From positions 30,680,971 through 30,744,970 of the forward strand of contig CM037789.1 in the NCBI GenBank assembly GCA_021229015.1: a stretch of DNA of 64,000 bases, given 5' to 3'. This DNA is from Solen grandis (taxonomy: Eukaryota > Mollusca > Bivalvia > Adapedonta > Solenidae). Below the pieces are notes generated by a model, which was given only the letters and a program-made list of their open reading frames with translations, was not told where the DNA came from and did no database searches. The position numbers and the translations under genes were made by a program. Within the stretch, counting starts at the first letter, position 1. Every line of letters begins with the position of its first letter. Of this stretch, positions 11,639 to 22,900 are shown piece after piece.

Positions 11639-12908
11639 TAGTCGTTTTTGTGTCCCCATTTGAACTGCACGGGTCCGTTTTCCAATTTATCTATTGAGTT
11701 AACGTTGTGTGGCGTTTAAACGAACGCTCGAAGGAAGACGCTGTAGACTGTCATATTAAAGGCATCTCGAAAGGAATGTGATGTCCCACTGAGCCAGGCC
11801 CCCATCTGCTGTGATCAGACCTGCTAAGTGCTGGTCATCACTGCAGGGAGTCTTTAGCCAATATAGTACGGTAAAACCTCTGATGGGTTGATGCATAACT
11901 AAATTACCTGCTACAATGGAAGTGAGATAGTAGGTTAGTTTTACTCAAAGCAATAAACATCGTGATAATATGTGGATTGTTTAGTTTATGATCCCTTACA
12001 TATTCTTTATTACATTTATTACTTGGAGACAATTTTGTAACTGCATGATTATAGGATCATACGTTTATGCATTTTTTTTTTAAATTAAAGTTTTGATATT
12101 GAAAATATAGAGATACGCATTTTTGTAGTTAATTAAAATGAACCTGAAGAACATAATTCTGACAATGAATGATCTTTTTGTTTTGTATTTGCTTTTGCTA
12201 GAAACGTTTCGTTACATTTTATTCAACAGAATTTCTCTTATTGAATAAACAAGTAATAAAATTGTGTTGATTTCTGACATATAAACATGTGTTGAGGGAA
12301 GAAATGAGAGAATGAAAGTAATTAGTGATACATAACTTATTTAAAAAATTAATGTCCCTTTTTATGATAATTTTTACAACTAAAATAAAATAAAATAAGA
12401 AAGAAAGAACAAAATAAATGAAAAATAAAAGAAAGAAAGAAAGAAAGAAAGTAGACAAAATAAATCAACAGAGAAAGAAAGAAAAAAAAAAGGGAGATTT
12501 ATATTTGCTCAAACAAAAAAAGAATAATAGAGTACTTTTAGGATCATTTCTGGTATTTGGTATGTTCACAACTTTTTTTTTTCAAACTGTGAATGACTAT
12601 ATACAACCCCAGGTAGCAACATATGCACTCTTGAACAATACCTGAGACAGACTGTGGCAAATCAAAAACAGATGCCCACACAACGGCGGGTGGGTGAATA
12701 AATGGGGGGGGGGGGGGGTGTAACTTATATAAGAGTTTTGAAATGCCTTTAAGCACGATATGTCAGCATAAGGTAACCGCGAAAAGCATGGTATATGGCC
12801 CTAGGTTATGACAACTCCATGGCTCTGTGCAGTATTAAGTGGCGCGGCTCTTGGCGTCATTCGTACCCGATTCGATGTTGATATTGCCACATCAATAATA
12901 TTATGCAG
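11639..12908. other. Intergenic, low complexity, no gene seen
   Basis: AT-rich DNA with a GAAA-rich microsatellite (about 12418-12490) and a run of G at 12704-12718. No exon recognised. Confidence 0.5.
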
Positions 12909-13008
12909 NNNNNNNNNNNNNNNNNNNNNNNNNNNNNNNNNNNNNNNNNNNNNNNNNNNNNNNNNNNNNNNNNNNNNNNNNNNNNNNNNNNNNNNNNNNN
13001 NNNNNNNN
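12909..13008. other. Assembly gap (100 N)
   Basis: Exactly 100 N, the conventional placeholder for a gap of unknown length. Confidence 0.99.
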
Positions 13009-13652
13009 GAGTGTTCCGACTGCGTAATTCTATATGGTTTAATAAGCGTCCAGCTCAGTTGCCTGTATGATATCTTATCTTAATAAGCGTCTGAGAATAT
13101 GCGGCTTACTCAGCAAAAAAGCAAAATGAAAATGCGATTCATACTTAATGTATTTCGATAAGAAAAAACAACAATAAAGATTATGATTCAATGCATATTG
13201 TACTTAATGTGGTTCAAAGTGAAAGAGACAAATGGCGCACAGGAATGTGAGAACAATGGGACATTTTCAATTTTAATGGGACTATGGCGCATGGGTTTCC
13301 AAGTCACTGCTCATTGACTATAGTGAATAACTGCCCTGCAGTTGAGTTAGCTTTTGTGCATTGTAGTTACCTATTGTTCCAATCTTGCTAAAGCAGGGTT
13401 CGGCATTAACTTTTTTGAGAGCTGGACTAGTGGTCCAGTAAGTTAGAAAACCTACTAGACCTGACCTTAACTGAACTAGACCGAAGTGCATGACATACAT
13501 GTCATACTTAGATCAATATACTTACTTCGGAATACCAGTGGTTTTTTTTCCTGTTTACCGTTAGAAATGAATAACGGTCTACAAAGATCTATTCATACAG
13601 TTTCTTTGATTCCTCTTGACCTTTTTTGTTCATTACTGACATTGTCTTTTTT

Positions 13653-15140
13653 ATACGCCCATCTTAAGATGGGGCGTATTATGTGAACACTCAGGGCGGG
13701 TGGGCGTGGAACATTTGTTGTCCGGGCTCTAACTTCAATACCGTTTGCCCAATCCTTTTCAAACTTTTCACACATGTGCATGGCCATAATATCTCGGATG
13801 AGTTCGATATCCAGCATTATCGCGTGAATGACTGAGAAGTTATGGCCCTAGACGTACACAAAATACTTGAAATTGTGATTGTCCTGGCTCTAACTTCAAT
13901 ACCGTTAGTCCAATCCTTTTCAAACTTTTCACACATGTGCATGGCCATAAAATCGCGGATGAGTTCGATATCCAGCATTATCCCGTGAATGACTTAGAAG
14001 TTATGGCCCTTGATGTACACAAAATACTTGAAATTGTGATTGTCCAGGCTCTGACTTCAATACCGTTAGCCCAATCCTTTTCAAACTTTTCACACATGTG
14101 CATGGCCATAAAATCGCGGATGAGTTCGATATTCAGCATTATCGCTTGAATAACTTAGAAGTAATGGCCCTTGACGTACACAAAATACTTGAAATTGTGA
14201 TTGTCCAGGCTCTAACTTCAATACCGTTAGACCAATCCTTTTCAAACTTTTCACACATGTGCATGGCCATAATATCTCGGATGAGTTCGATATCCAGCAT
14301 TATCGCTTGAATGACTTAGAAGTTATGGCCCTTGACGTACACAAAATACTTGAAATTGTGATTGTCTTGGCTCTAACTTCAATACCGTTAGACCAATCCT
14401 TTTCAAACTTTCCACACATGTGCATGGCCATAAAATCGCGGATGAGTTCGATATTCAGCATTATCGCGTGAATGACTTAGAAGTTAGGCCCTTGACGTAC
14501 ACATAATACTTGAAATTGTGATTGTCTTGGCTCTAACTTCAATACACTTTGCCCAATCCTTTTCAAACTTTCCACACATGTGCATGGCCATAAAATCACG
14601 GATGAGTTCGATATCCAGCATTATCTTGTGAATGACTTAGAAGTTATGGCCCTTGACGTACACAAAATACTTGAAATTGGGATTGTCCAAGCTCTAACTT
14701 CAATACACTTTGCCCAATCTTTTTCAAACTTTTCACACATGTGCATGGCCATAATATCTTGGATGAGTTCGATATCCAACATTATCGCGTGAATGACTTA
14801 GAAGTTATGGCCCTTGACGTACACAAAATACTTGAAATTGTGATTGTCTTGGCTCTAACTTCAATACTGTTAGCCCAATCCTTTTCAAACTTTCCACACA
14901 TGTGCATGGCCATAATGTTTCAGATGAGTTCAATATCCAGCATAATCGCGTGAATGAATTAGAAGTTATGGCCCTTGACGTACACAACATACTTGATAAT
15001 TTGCTTGTCCCTAGTCCTTAGACCTTAGGTGTTTTAATAAGTAACATTCATTAACTAATGGGATTTAGGAGACAATAGCTTGTTTCTCTGAGCTATTTCT
15101 GAGAGTCCCCATACTGTGATGGGCGTATTTTGTGGCAGTC
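13653..15140 (+). mobile_element. Element with palindromic terminus and 161 bp tandem core
   Basis: Begins with the palindrome atacgcccatcttaagat...ggggcgtat and ends near gatgggcgtattttgtgg (about 15118-15136). Its body is the 161 bp array. Short palindromic ends around a tandem core of about 160 bp are typical of bivalve pearl/Helitron-like non-autonomous elements (family knowledge). Assignment is inferred. Confidence 0.65.
13722..15010 (+). repeat. Tandem array, about 8 units of 161 bp
   Basis: The block cacatgtgcatggccata recurs at about 13775, 13936, 14097, 14258, 14418, 14578, 14739 and 14900, spaced 161 bp (once or twice 160). Units are very similar, for example ttgaaattgtgattgtc and atgagttcgatatccagcat. 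Because 161 is not a multiple of three, each unit gives a 70-codon spurious frame. Confidence 0.95.
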
Positions 15141-16796
15141 CTGACCCTTGTTGTCGGATGAAAAGACTGTTTGACATTTTTCGTATCGGCTGCACATTGC
15201 GGTAAAAGCAAATCACAAAAAGGTCTATTGTCGTTATGAATGGGATCCCAGCATAATAAAAAGATCAGCTTTTGTGTTTTTACTTGCTTCTCTTGCATTT
15301 TTAAATTATATTTGATTCATTATAATACGAATATTTTGTAAACATTATAAAATGAAAAGTTAGATGAAGAAATAAGCATTCTTAGCGTAGTATTACGACA
15401 TTAAACTTGGCAAGTGCACGGGGGAAACAGCCTCATTCTGAAAACACCAACCAATGAGTGAACACGTGACAAGGTTGTTACTGAAAATGCTGCTAAATAT
15501 AGCACACACAGGTTTTCCAAGAAACTGTTTCAACAAGGGTCAATAGTTTGACCATTACAGTTATTTTTGTGCTTTTGATGTACCAAAAGATAAAATTTCT
15601 GCGAACTTTGACCAATTTAGAACACGACCAGTTGGTCGTGTTAGCCTAGGACCTAGCTGGACCGGACCATCAATCTACTAGTGAGTGTCGTTCGGTCGGG
15701 CTTTAATGTCGAACCCTGTAAAGTTTTTCTATGTTTGATATGGTCAGTGCATGGATCAGTGACTGCCAGTCTACCTATATTGTGGCAGTGGTAAATAAGG
15801 AAGGTCTGTTTCGAATTCTCTGGTGGGCAAAGGTTTCCATGAGACTCGCTGGTAATGTGATTGGTTGGATGGTTGGTTTTAAGGAACCAGGCTTCAAGGT
15901 CACAGGTTTGGGATGGGCCAAACTCCCAGAATATAATGGTGGAGAGGTGTAGTGGTATAGGAAAAGTCTAACTGCCTTGCAGTTGAGCTAGTTTTTGTGT
16001 GATGTAGTTACTTGATATTCTTGACTTGATAGGATAGAGTCATTACTTGGATGGGTGACCTATTTTCCTCAAAATATTCTCCTAAATTCCCCACCCTCAG
16101 ATAAAAATCCCCATCGGATTGGTGGATGGGGTAGCTGCTTATGGAGAAACTCAATGAAAAATAATTATGAAGCCAATTTACATTATTTACTTTGCTATAT
16201 TGACTTTCTAATAGTTATACAAAATATTATTTCAATGAAAATATTTTACTTATGAAGTAACATGTTACAACATTGAAACTGGTTTCCAGAGTGCAGAGAC
16301 CCTATTTATGCTCTCAAACATGGTAAAAAAATATCTCTCAAATTGTGAAAAATGTGAAATTTTTTCTCACAAAAAGAGCAAGGCACCTTCCCCATAACTG
16401 GACAAAAGGCCCTGCAGTTCGGGCATTTCAGTGGTCCAACAGACAGATCATGGTAAAGTAAAGGTGTTCGTTGTGTTGGGAGTTTACCAATGTTACAACA
16501 GTACTGGTATTTCAACAGTTTTACAAAAGAATCATATATCGATGCCTAGCTTATTTTAGGTGGAGGAAGACACTGAGTGTACAGAGGCATCAGCGTAGAA
16601 CCAGCAACATGCTGTGGGGCTTCTTGTCTTGAAATAGCATTAGCCATTAAGTGACCCTTTTGGGATTTGAATTTAAAGCGGTTCAGCAGCTTAGTAATAT
16701 AAAGGTAACTGCTATAACCACTTCACTCCAAAGACAGAGGCCCCTAGTGTAGGATAAACATTAGGTAGATTATAAATATCTTCATATTTCAACAGC
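15141..16796. other. Region upstream of ACAD10
   Basis: No exon recognised. A decayed minus-strand SINE (family A) lies at about 16555-16720. Fragments near 15640-15720 and 15960-16015 resemble 13315-13490, on the other side of the tandem array. The ACAD10 promoter should lie near 16500-16790, but no core motif stands out. Confidence 0.45.
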
Positions 16797-16968
16797 ATGT
16801 TGAGGGGATCAAGACTTGCCTGCAGCATGTTGCCATGGAAACGGATGAATCAGAGACACATGGGGCTGCCGGCGATGATGAGCACGGGGTCTGGGGCTAA
16901 GAGGCCAAAAGCCGTCATCTTTGACATGGGAGGGGTAATCCTTCCCTCTCCTGCAAGGTCTTTCCAAG
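16797..16968 (+). CDS. ACAD10: ACAD10 exon 1: presequence and HAD motif I
   Basis: 172 nt, ending in phase 1. It starts at the first ATG after an in-frame TAA near 16773. Residues 1-38 contain eight Lys/Arg and no acidic residue, as in a mitochondrial targeting peptide. [20 protein letters not shown] follows. Asp43 is the HAD nucleophile position, but the second Asp of the usual DxD is Gly, as in vertebrate ACAD10, so ordinary phosphatase activity is doubtful. Confidence 0.9.
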
Positions 16969-19900
16969 GTTTGTTGTAAAAATTATTTTTCTGAGGGTAT
17001 CTGTTACGTGAACAATATACATTACAATTAAATTTACATAACTATCAGGGTTTATGACCGTTTATCAAGGGATGATTATATGTGTCTTTCTCTCTGAATA
17101 TTTCTTTAAATTCAAGCAGTTTCCCCAAAATTATTTGCTATTTACCCCAAGGGTTTTCTTTTCCCAAACTTGAATAATGGTGCTTTTACTCTTTGAAATA
17201 TGGTATTGAGGCTACTTCCTCATCTTCAGAATAAAAGCCTGAATGTTGGTCCATTACCAAATGTGTTATTACAGTGTGGATGCTAATATAAACACGCCTT
17301 CTCTTAAATGTTGTACAATGTCATAGTCAGGCCTTTTTAGCTCACCTGAGCACAACGTGCTCAAGGTGAGCTTTTGTGATCGCCCGGCGTCTGTCGTCGT
17401 GTGTCGTGCGTTGTCCGTCGTCAACAATTTGCTTTAAATGACGAATAAAAGCCTGAATGCTGGTCCATTACCAAATGACTTCACTCCAAAGACAGAGGAC
17501 TAGTGTATGGAAAACTTGGTAGATATAAGTTCTTCGTATTACAAACAGTTGCAAAATAAGACTTGCCTGCAGAACTGTGTGCCATGGACAGAATGAAAAA
17601 ACATTGCGAAATTGAAGATCACTGTCTGGCAAAACTAGGCCAAAAGCTATCTTTGGACAGAGTCGGGTAATCCCTCTCCAAAGTTGCTTAAGTTTTGTTG
17701 TAAAAAATCATCTCCCAGAGTATTTGCTATATAATAAGAACCTTTAAATAACATCTACATAAACTACAGGTTTGATGTTAATCTTAGGGATGATCTATGT
17801 GTCCTTTTCACTAAATTGCTTAAATAACATTGATATGTGATACCTAGGTTTCCCTTTCAACAAAAGAAAAAAAATTTGAAAACTTTGAAAATCATCTTCT
17901 TCAAAACTACTGGCCAGATTTTAAAATAAATTGGTACAGATGTTCCTTGGGTCAATTAGGGCCATCATGGGCCTCTTGTTATCATATTTGGGGGAAAAAC
18001 ATTGCCAATTTCTTTATATGTGGGGAAAAAAATCTGAAGTAAATAGCAAATTTGGGGAAAATTGAAAATTTCTAGAGGAGATAAAAGCAAAATGCTCTGA
18101 TACTTAAAATATATTGTGGTTCTAACACTGTTTCATGTACCCACACAGTATAATTCAATCTCATGAAAGTCAGCTCCTTGTTTTTGCTCTGATATTCTAC
18201 GCAACAAAGATTTGACAACATACTGTGAAAGATGGTCTCACGTCAATCTTTGCATCATGATAATAAACAGAACAAGGGAAGAACTGAGAGGTATCTTGAC
18301 CTCATTTCTGAAGAATGCTGTCACTTAACAGGGAGATAATTAAATTCTTGTCTTTAGTAACTAATTAATATTGCTGTCTTCTACAATTTTTTTTGTAAAA
18401 ACTTAACCCTTACAATGCTGTGGGCACTTGTGACTACCTTTGCAACAATTGCAAACCAAGATCAGCCTGCACATCCATGCAGTCTGATCATGGTCTGCAC
18501 TATTTGCTTTTCAGTCAATAAATTTTTAGCAGTCACCCCCATGAACAACAAATGGTACTGTCCAAAATGGAAAAAGGACAAGTCCAAGTAAGCATGGTAA
18601 GAGTTAAAATCAGACCCAATTTGCTAATTGTTTTAAGTCTGACTAGTTTATTAATTGCTGCATTCCAATCAGCTGGTGAACAATCACAAATACTTACATA
18701 AAATTTGTAGCTAGCCCAAGTGTGTAAATTACAGATTTGAACAAATCAAAGGCGCATTTAATGATAGTTAATTTCTGTGTTTATTGTTTTTTACTCTGGT
18801 ATTTGTGTTGGCTGTTTTATGCCTGACAGCCTGTGTAACTCTGTATATGTTGAGTTATGCCTGTGTACATGAGGAACATGTGTCTATATCAGCTTGGCAA
18901 GAAAGTGGACATGTCGGACTTGATGAACACTGTCCACAGAAACATCAACAAGCCACTGCCCTCAATGATTGACGCGGTCAAGTGTGTCAGGGCGGAAGGT
19001 CTCAAGACAGCCTTACTGACCAACAACTGGTTCAATATTGACCCCTTGACCACCTATATTCCTCTAGATCTCTCCTTGTTTGATGTGGTAAGCTTGGTCT
19101 TTGAATTTTTAGAGAACCTATTGTTTGTACCCTACTCATTTAATACTGAAAATAGTGAGAAAGTCAAGAGAGGTTGATGTAAGGACTTATTATATACCTT
19201 TAAATTTTCTGGCTCAAATACATGCAAAACACAAGGCGCAAATACAACTCAACAGATTAAAATTCGGTAGTGAAACGTCACTTTCGATTTTCGTGACGTC
19301 ACTTTCTTGAAATAAATTGATAAACTCATTAAAGCCTGTGTAAATTGACTTCTTGTGTCTTGAATATTTATAGGTATATAATAAAAGGAAAATTATGTTG
19401 CAGTAGCTTTTCGTGGCTTTGTATTTTGCTACTCGCAGCATAGGAAAATTTGACATTTTTTCCACACTGCTCAGCAAAATACATTGCCACAAAGGGGCCG
19501 TCGTGGCTGAGCGGTTACAGTCATGGACTACAAATCTGTCAGCCCCTCACTGCTGTGGGTTCGAATCCCGGTAGGGACTTCGGATTTTCATGTGAGGAAG
19601 CCTTCCAGCTGGCTTGCGGTAGGTCGGTGGTTCTACCCGGGTACCTTTGTTTACTCAGGTTCTTCCTCCACCTGTAATTAGCTGGACGTCGCTATATGAT
19701 TGAAATACTGTCGCAGCGACGGTAAACCCCACTACAACTACAACAACAACGCCACAAAAAAACTACTGCAACATAATATTCCCTATTTGTTTCCCAATCA
19801 GTGTTACCAGTAATCCTTTACCTCATGAATTATTCATATGTTATTTTTATGACTTCATGAATATTCATTTTATTCTGAACTTAAAGCAGTATTGTAGATT

Positions 19901-22900
19901 CTTTAGTCTTCTTTGGGAACTAATTTTATTTTATTTTGTTGACGATTTTATCCACGAATATTAATCCCAACGAACAATTTTTATTTAACAGATGGCACGA
20001 TTTCTAGAACATGAATGCACGAATATATGTACAACGAAATTGTCTTTATAAAAGATTCCACAAAATTTAATTTCAACGGAAATTAGTGATTTTACAGTAT
20101 ATATGAAACAATGCATTATTTTTTGCTGTGAAGAACCTGAGCTACAATATTGTATAAACAGAGGAAACCCTGATCAGACAGCTTCTCCCAGGAGCTGTAT
20201 GATCTTGGTTTGCTTTGTTTGCTGCCAATGCATCAAAATGAGTCTATATGAGACAAAGGGTTGAAACAGACCAGTTTAGACTAATACTGAAATAGGTACA
20301 ACATGGACATGAGCAAGATATGATACCAAGATAGAGAAAATGTTCCAAGGTTGACATGTGCTAAATAATATCCTTCCTTTTTTAAGAAAGGAATATGCAT
20401 AACAGTCATAGAATTTATTTTGACGAATTAAAAATAGAAAACAAAAATACCACATTGTCTTGAAAGCTTGGAATTATCAGGTAAGATACACAAAACTGTT
20501 GTGGTTATGGATTTTGCACCCATACAGAGCAGATACACAAACATTTACTTGAACTAGAAATTGACCCCTTAAAAAAACATTTACATGTATACATAGGTAA
20601 ATATTTTCAGCAATATTCCTGAATTTCAGGAATAAAAGATTGCCAAGTGACTTCTTATTCAATATAAAACTATTTTAAAAAATGATAAAATCAGGATTTT
20701 CAGGTTTTTTTTTTAAATTCCAACCTTTACCCATGTATACATGAGCTCGATATTGACCTAAAATAAAGACATTGCACAGCATTAACATGAGCTGCATATT
20801 GATTCATGAGTACATGTAGTTAGAATACACAACATTGTTTTGAGTTAGATATTGAAATCTACAGGTAGTGGAATCCTGTAAGGTTGGGTACCGGAAACCC
20901 CACCCAAAGATCTATGAAGCATGTCTGCAAGAGCTGGATCTCCCAGGTGATAGGTGCGTTTTTCTCGATGACATAGGAGGGAATTTGAAGGCAGCTCAAA
21001 AGTTTGGCATCCAGACTATAAAGGTAATGGTCTTGATACTTTTTAGTCCCGTACAGGTGTTTACACTGGAGGGGACTATAGATTTGCCATCCGTTCGGAT
21101 GTCATCCCGCAATGACTTAAAAACCGATTAAGATAATATTATGATTCTTGATATATTAATAGATGGCAGTATGGAGATTCTGCACGTGTCTGATTTTTTT
21201 TTCTACGACTAAAATATTGGTTGCTATGGTAACGGAAAAATTATGCATCTCACTGTTAGGGGACTCCTGTGTTACATGCAACACCAGTTACTTGTTTTTC
21301 GAAAGGACTTCATATGATCATCAAATAAATAAAGCAGCATGTTTTTTTAACATTTATAAAATGAGGGTTTTGAAATTGCATGACATTCTTCATTCAATAT
21401 TTTTACAATGCCTCAGACAAAGTCTCATTGTTCCAACTTACGATACATACGGTACTCAAACTACCTATCACAAATTTCAGAGATTTCCTAGCAGGAAATA
21501 AAATGTCCGAACAGGAAACCTCCAGTTCATCTCAAAAAAGTTTGATAGAAATCTGTGTGTTAGACATAAGCAGTGTAAACAGAATGAGATGTATTCAAAT
21601 TATTTACAGGCTATCCAATAGCTACACTGGGATAATGGGTAGTCAATGGTTGACCTGGTTTACTCAAAAGAATATTTGGTTTTGTTGATACTGTTTGTGA
21701 GCAGTTGATTTCGCCATGAATGGAAAAGAAACAGCCCCAGGGTCTGAGTGGTCAGAGCATCCACCCCAGAATTTTGAGGTCATGGGTTTAATACCTGATT
21801 TAGACATACCAAAGTCATAGAAAACGGTACTCCCTTGCATGGTACTCAGCATATAAGGGTAATTCGAGAACTAGTTGGCCCAGTGGCAGGGTAATTTGAC
21901 TGGGTGTGGTATCATGCCACATATCTACTGCAGTGTGTCAGCACAATATCTGTCTCAACTAGACATAGTTTGCAAATGACTTGAATTATTCTAGATGGAA
22001 CGTTAAAACCAATAAACAAACATGAATGGAAAAGATGGGGCCTAAATTTCCACCGCTAAATTATAAAGATAAAACTTTCAAACTGAGAATGTTACGTTTT
22101 TAAGTTTAATGATCCTGCGGAGGCCTTGATGGAGTTGGAGAGGATTCTGGGATTTCCGGTCAGCGGGTATGTGCCGGGCACCACAAGTGTTCCTCCACAC
22201 CTTCAGCTGGACGTGAATAGCTTGGTCAAGTTCCTCAACACACAGCTCAATCTGCAGTCTTCAGGTAGCGTTCTCTTTATACACAAAATATTGTATAAAA
22301 ATAAAATGTCCAAAAGTCAAAAGGGCTTATCAGCATATATAAAGAGAAGGTTGATGAGAAATTGTGACATATAATGAACTATGAAATAGGTCATTTTGTT
22401 TTTCAGAATCATATTTGTCTTTTGAACTTTTTTCATAAACTCACGTTTCTTGAAGACAAGGCAGGATGTGAGGGGTGGGGGGTATCGGTCATCTTTAATA
22501 AAAGTTCTAGTTTTATTTACCACAAAATTAGAATAGAACCATGGATATTTTTTTTTTAAAGAAAAAAAAAGTTACGCAAAAAATTTCAAACTAATTTGAT
22601 TTTCTTTTGTAGTAAAATTTTTAGAAAATGTTTCAATTGCAAGCTTATCTGCAATGACTTTTATTTCATGTTTCAGAGCCTCTTCTTCTCCGCTGTTACT
22701 CGCATGGTCAGTCCAACCCGACCTACTTTGTTGGATATGGGGGAAAGGACATGGTCTTAAGGAAAAAACCTGTAAGTTATTTTGGGTATTTGAAATACTA
22801 ATTTGGTTTTTTGCTTGCTGATGAAGGGCTTGATACCCAACTATTGTAACTGCTTGTTTATTCATATGCTTTTGCCATTTTGTTCCCCCAAGCCCTCAAT

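Larger units (their letters stand above)
16970..18892 (+). other. ACAD10 intron 1 interval where HAD exon 2 should lie
   Basis: Exon 1 ends in phase 1 and exon 3 begins in phase 0, so an exon of 3n+2 nt (about 45-50 residues, the HAD cap region) is required. No open segment with the expected aromatic/acidic cap motif and splice sites was found. Only a weak, frame-broken resemblance exists near 18272-18335 (a stretch readable as ISEECC). The interval holds a degraded exon 1 copy, split repeat ends and a MITE. Confidence 0.6.

Noticed and set aside
13937..14953. Series of similar 70-codon open frames (MHGHK..ADEFDIQHY type)
   Set aside because: They recur every 161 bp with the tandem repeat and overlap each other in shifting frames; no codon-level conservation. 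They are repeat sequence, not genes.
18272..18335. Possible ACAD10 exon 2 (stretch readable as ISEECC)
   Set aside because: Needs two frame corrections, lacks the rest of the cap region and proper splice phases, so not called.
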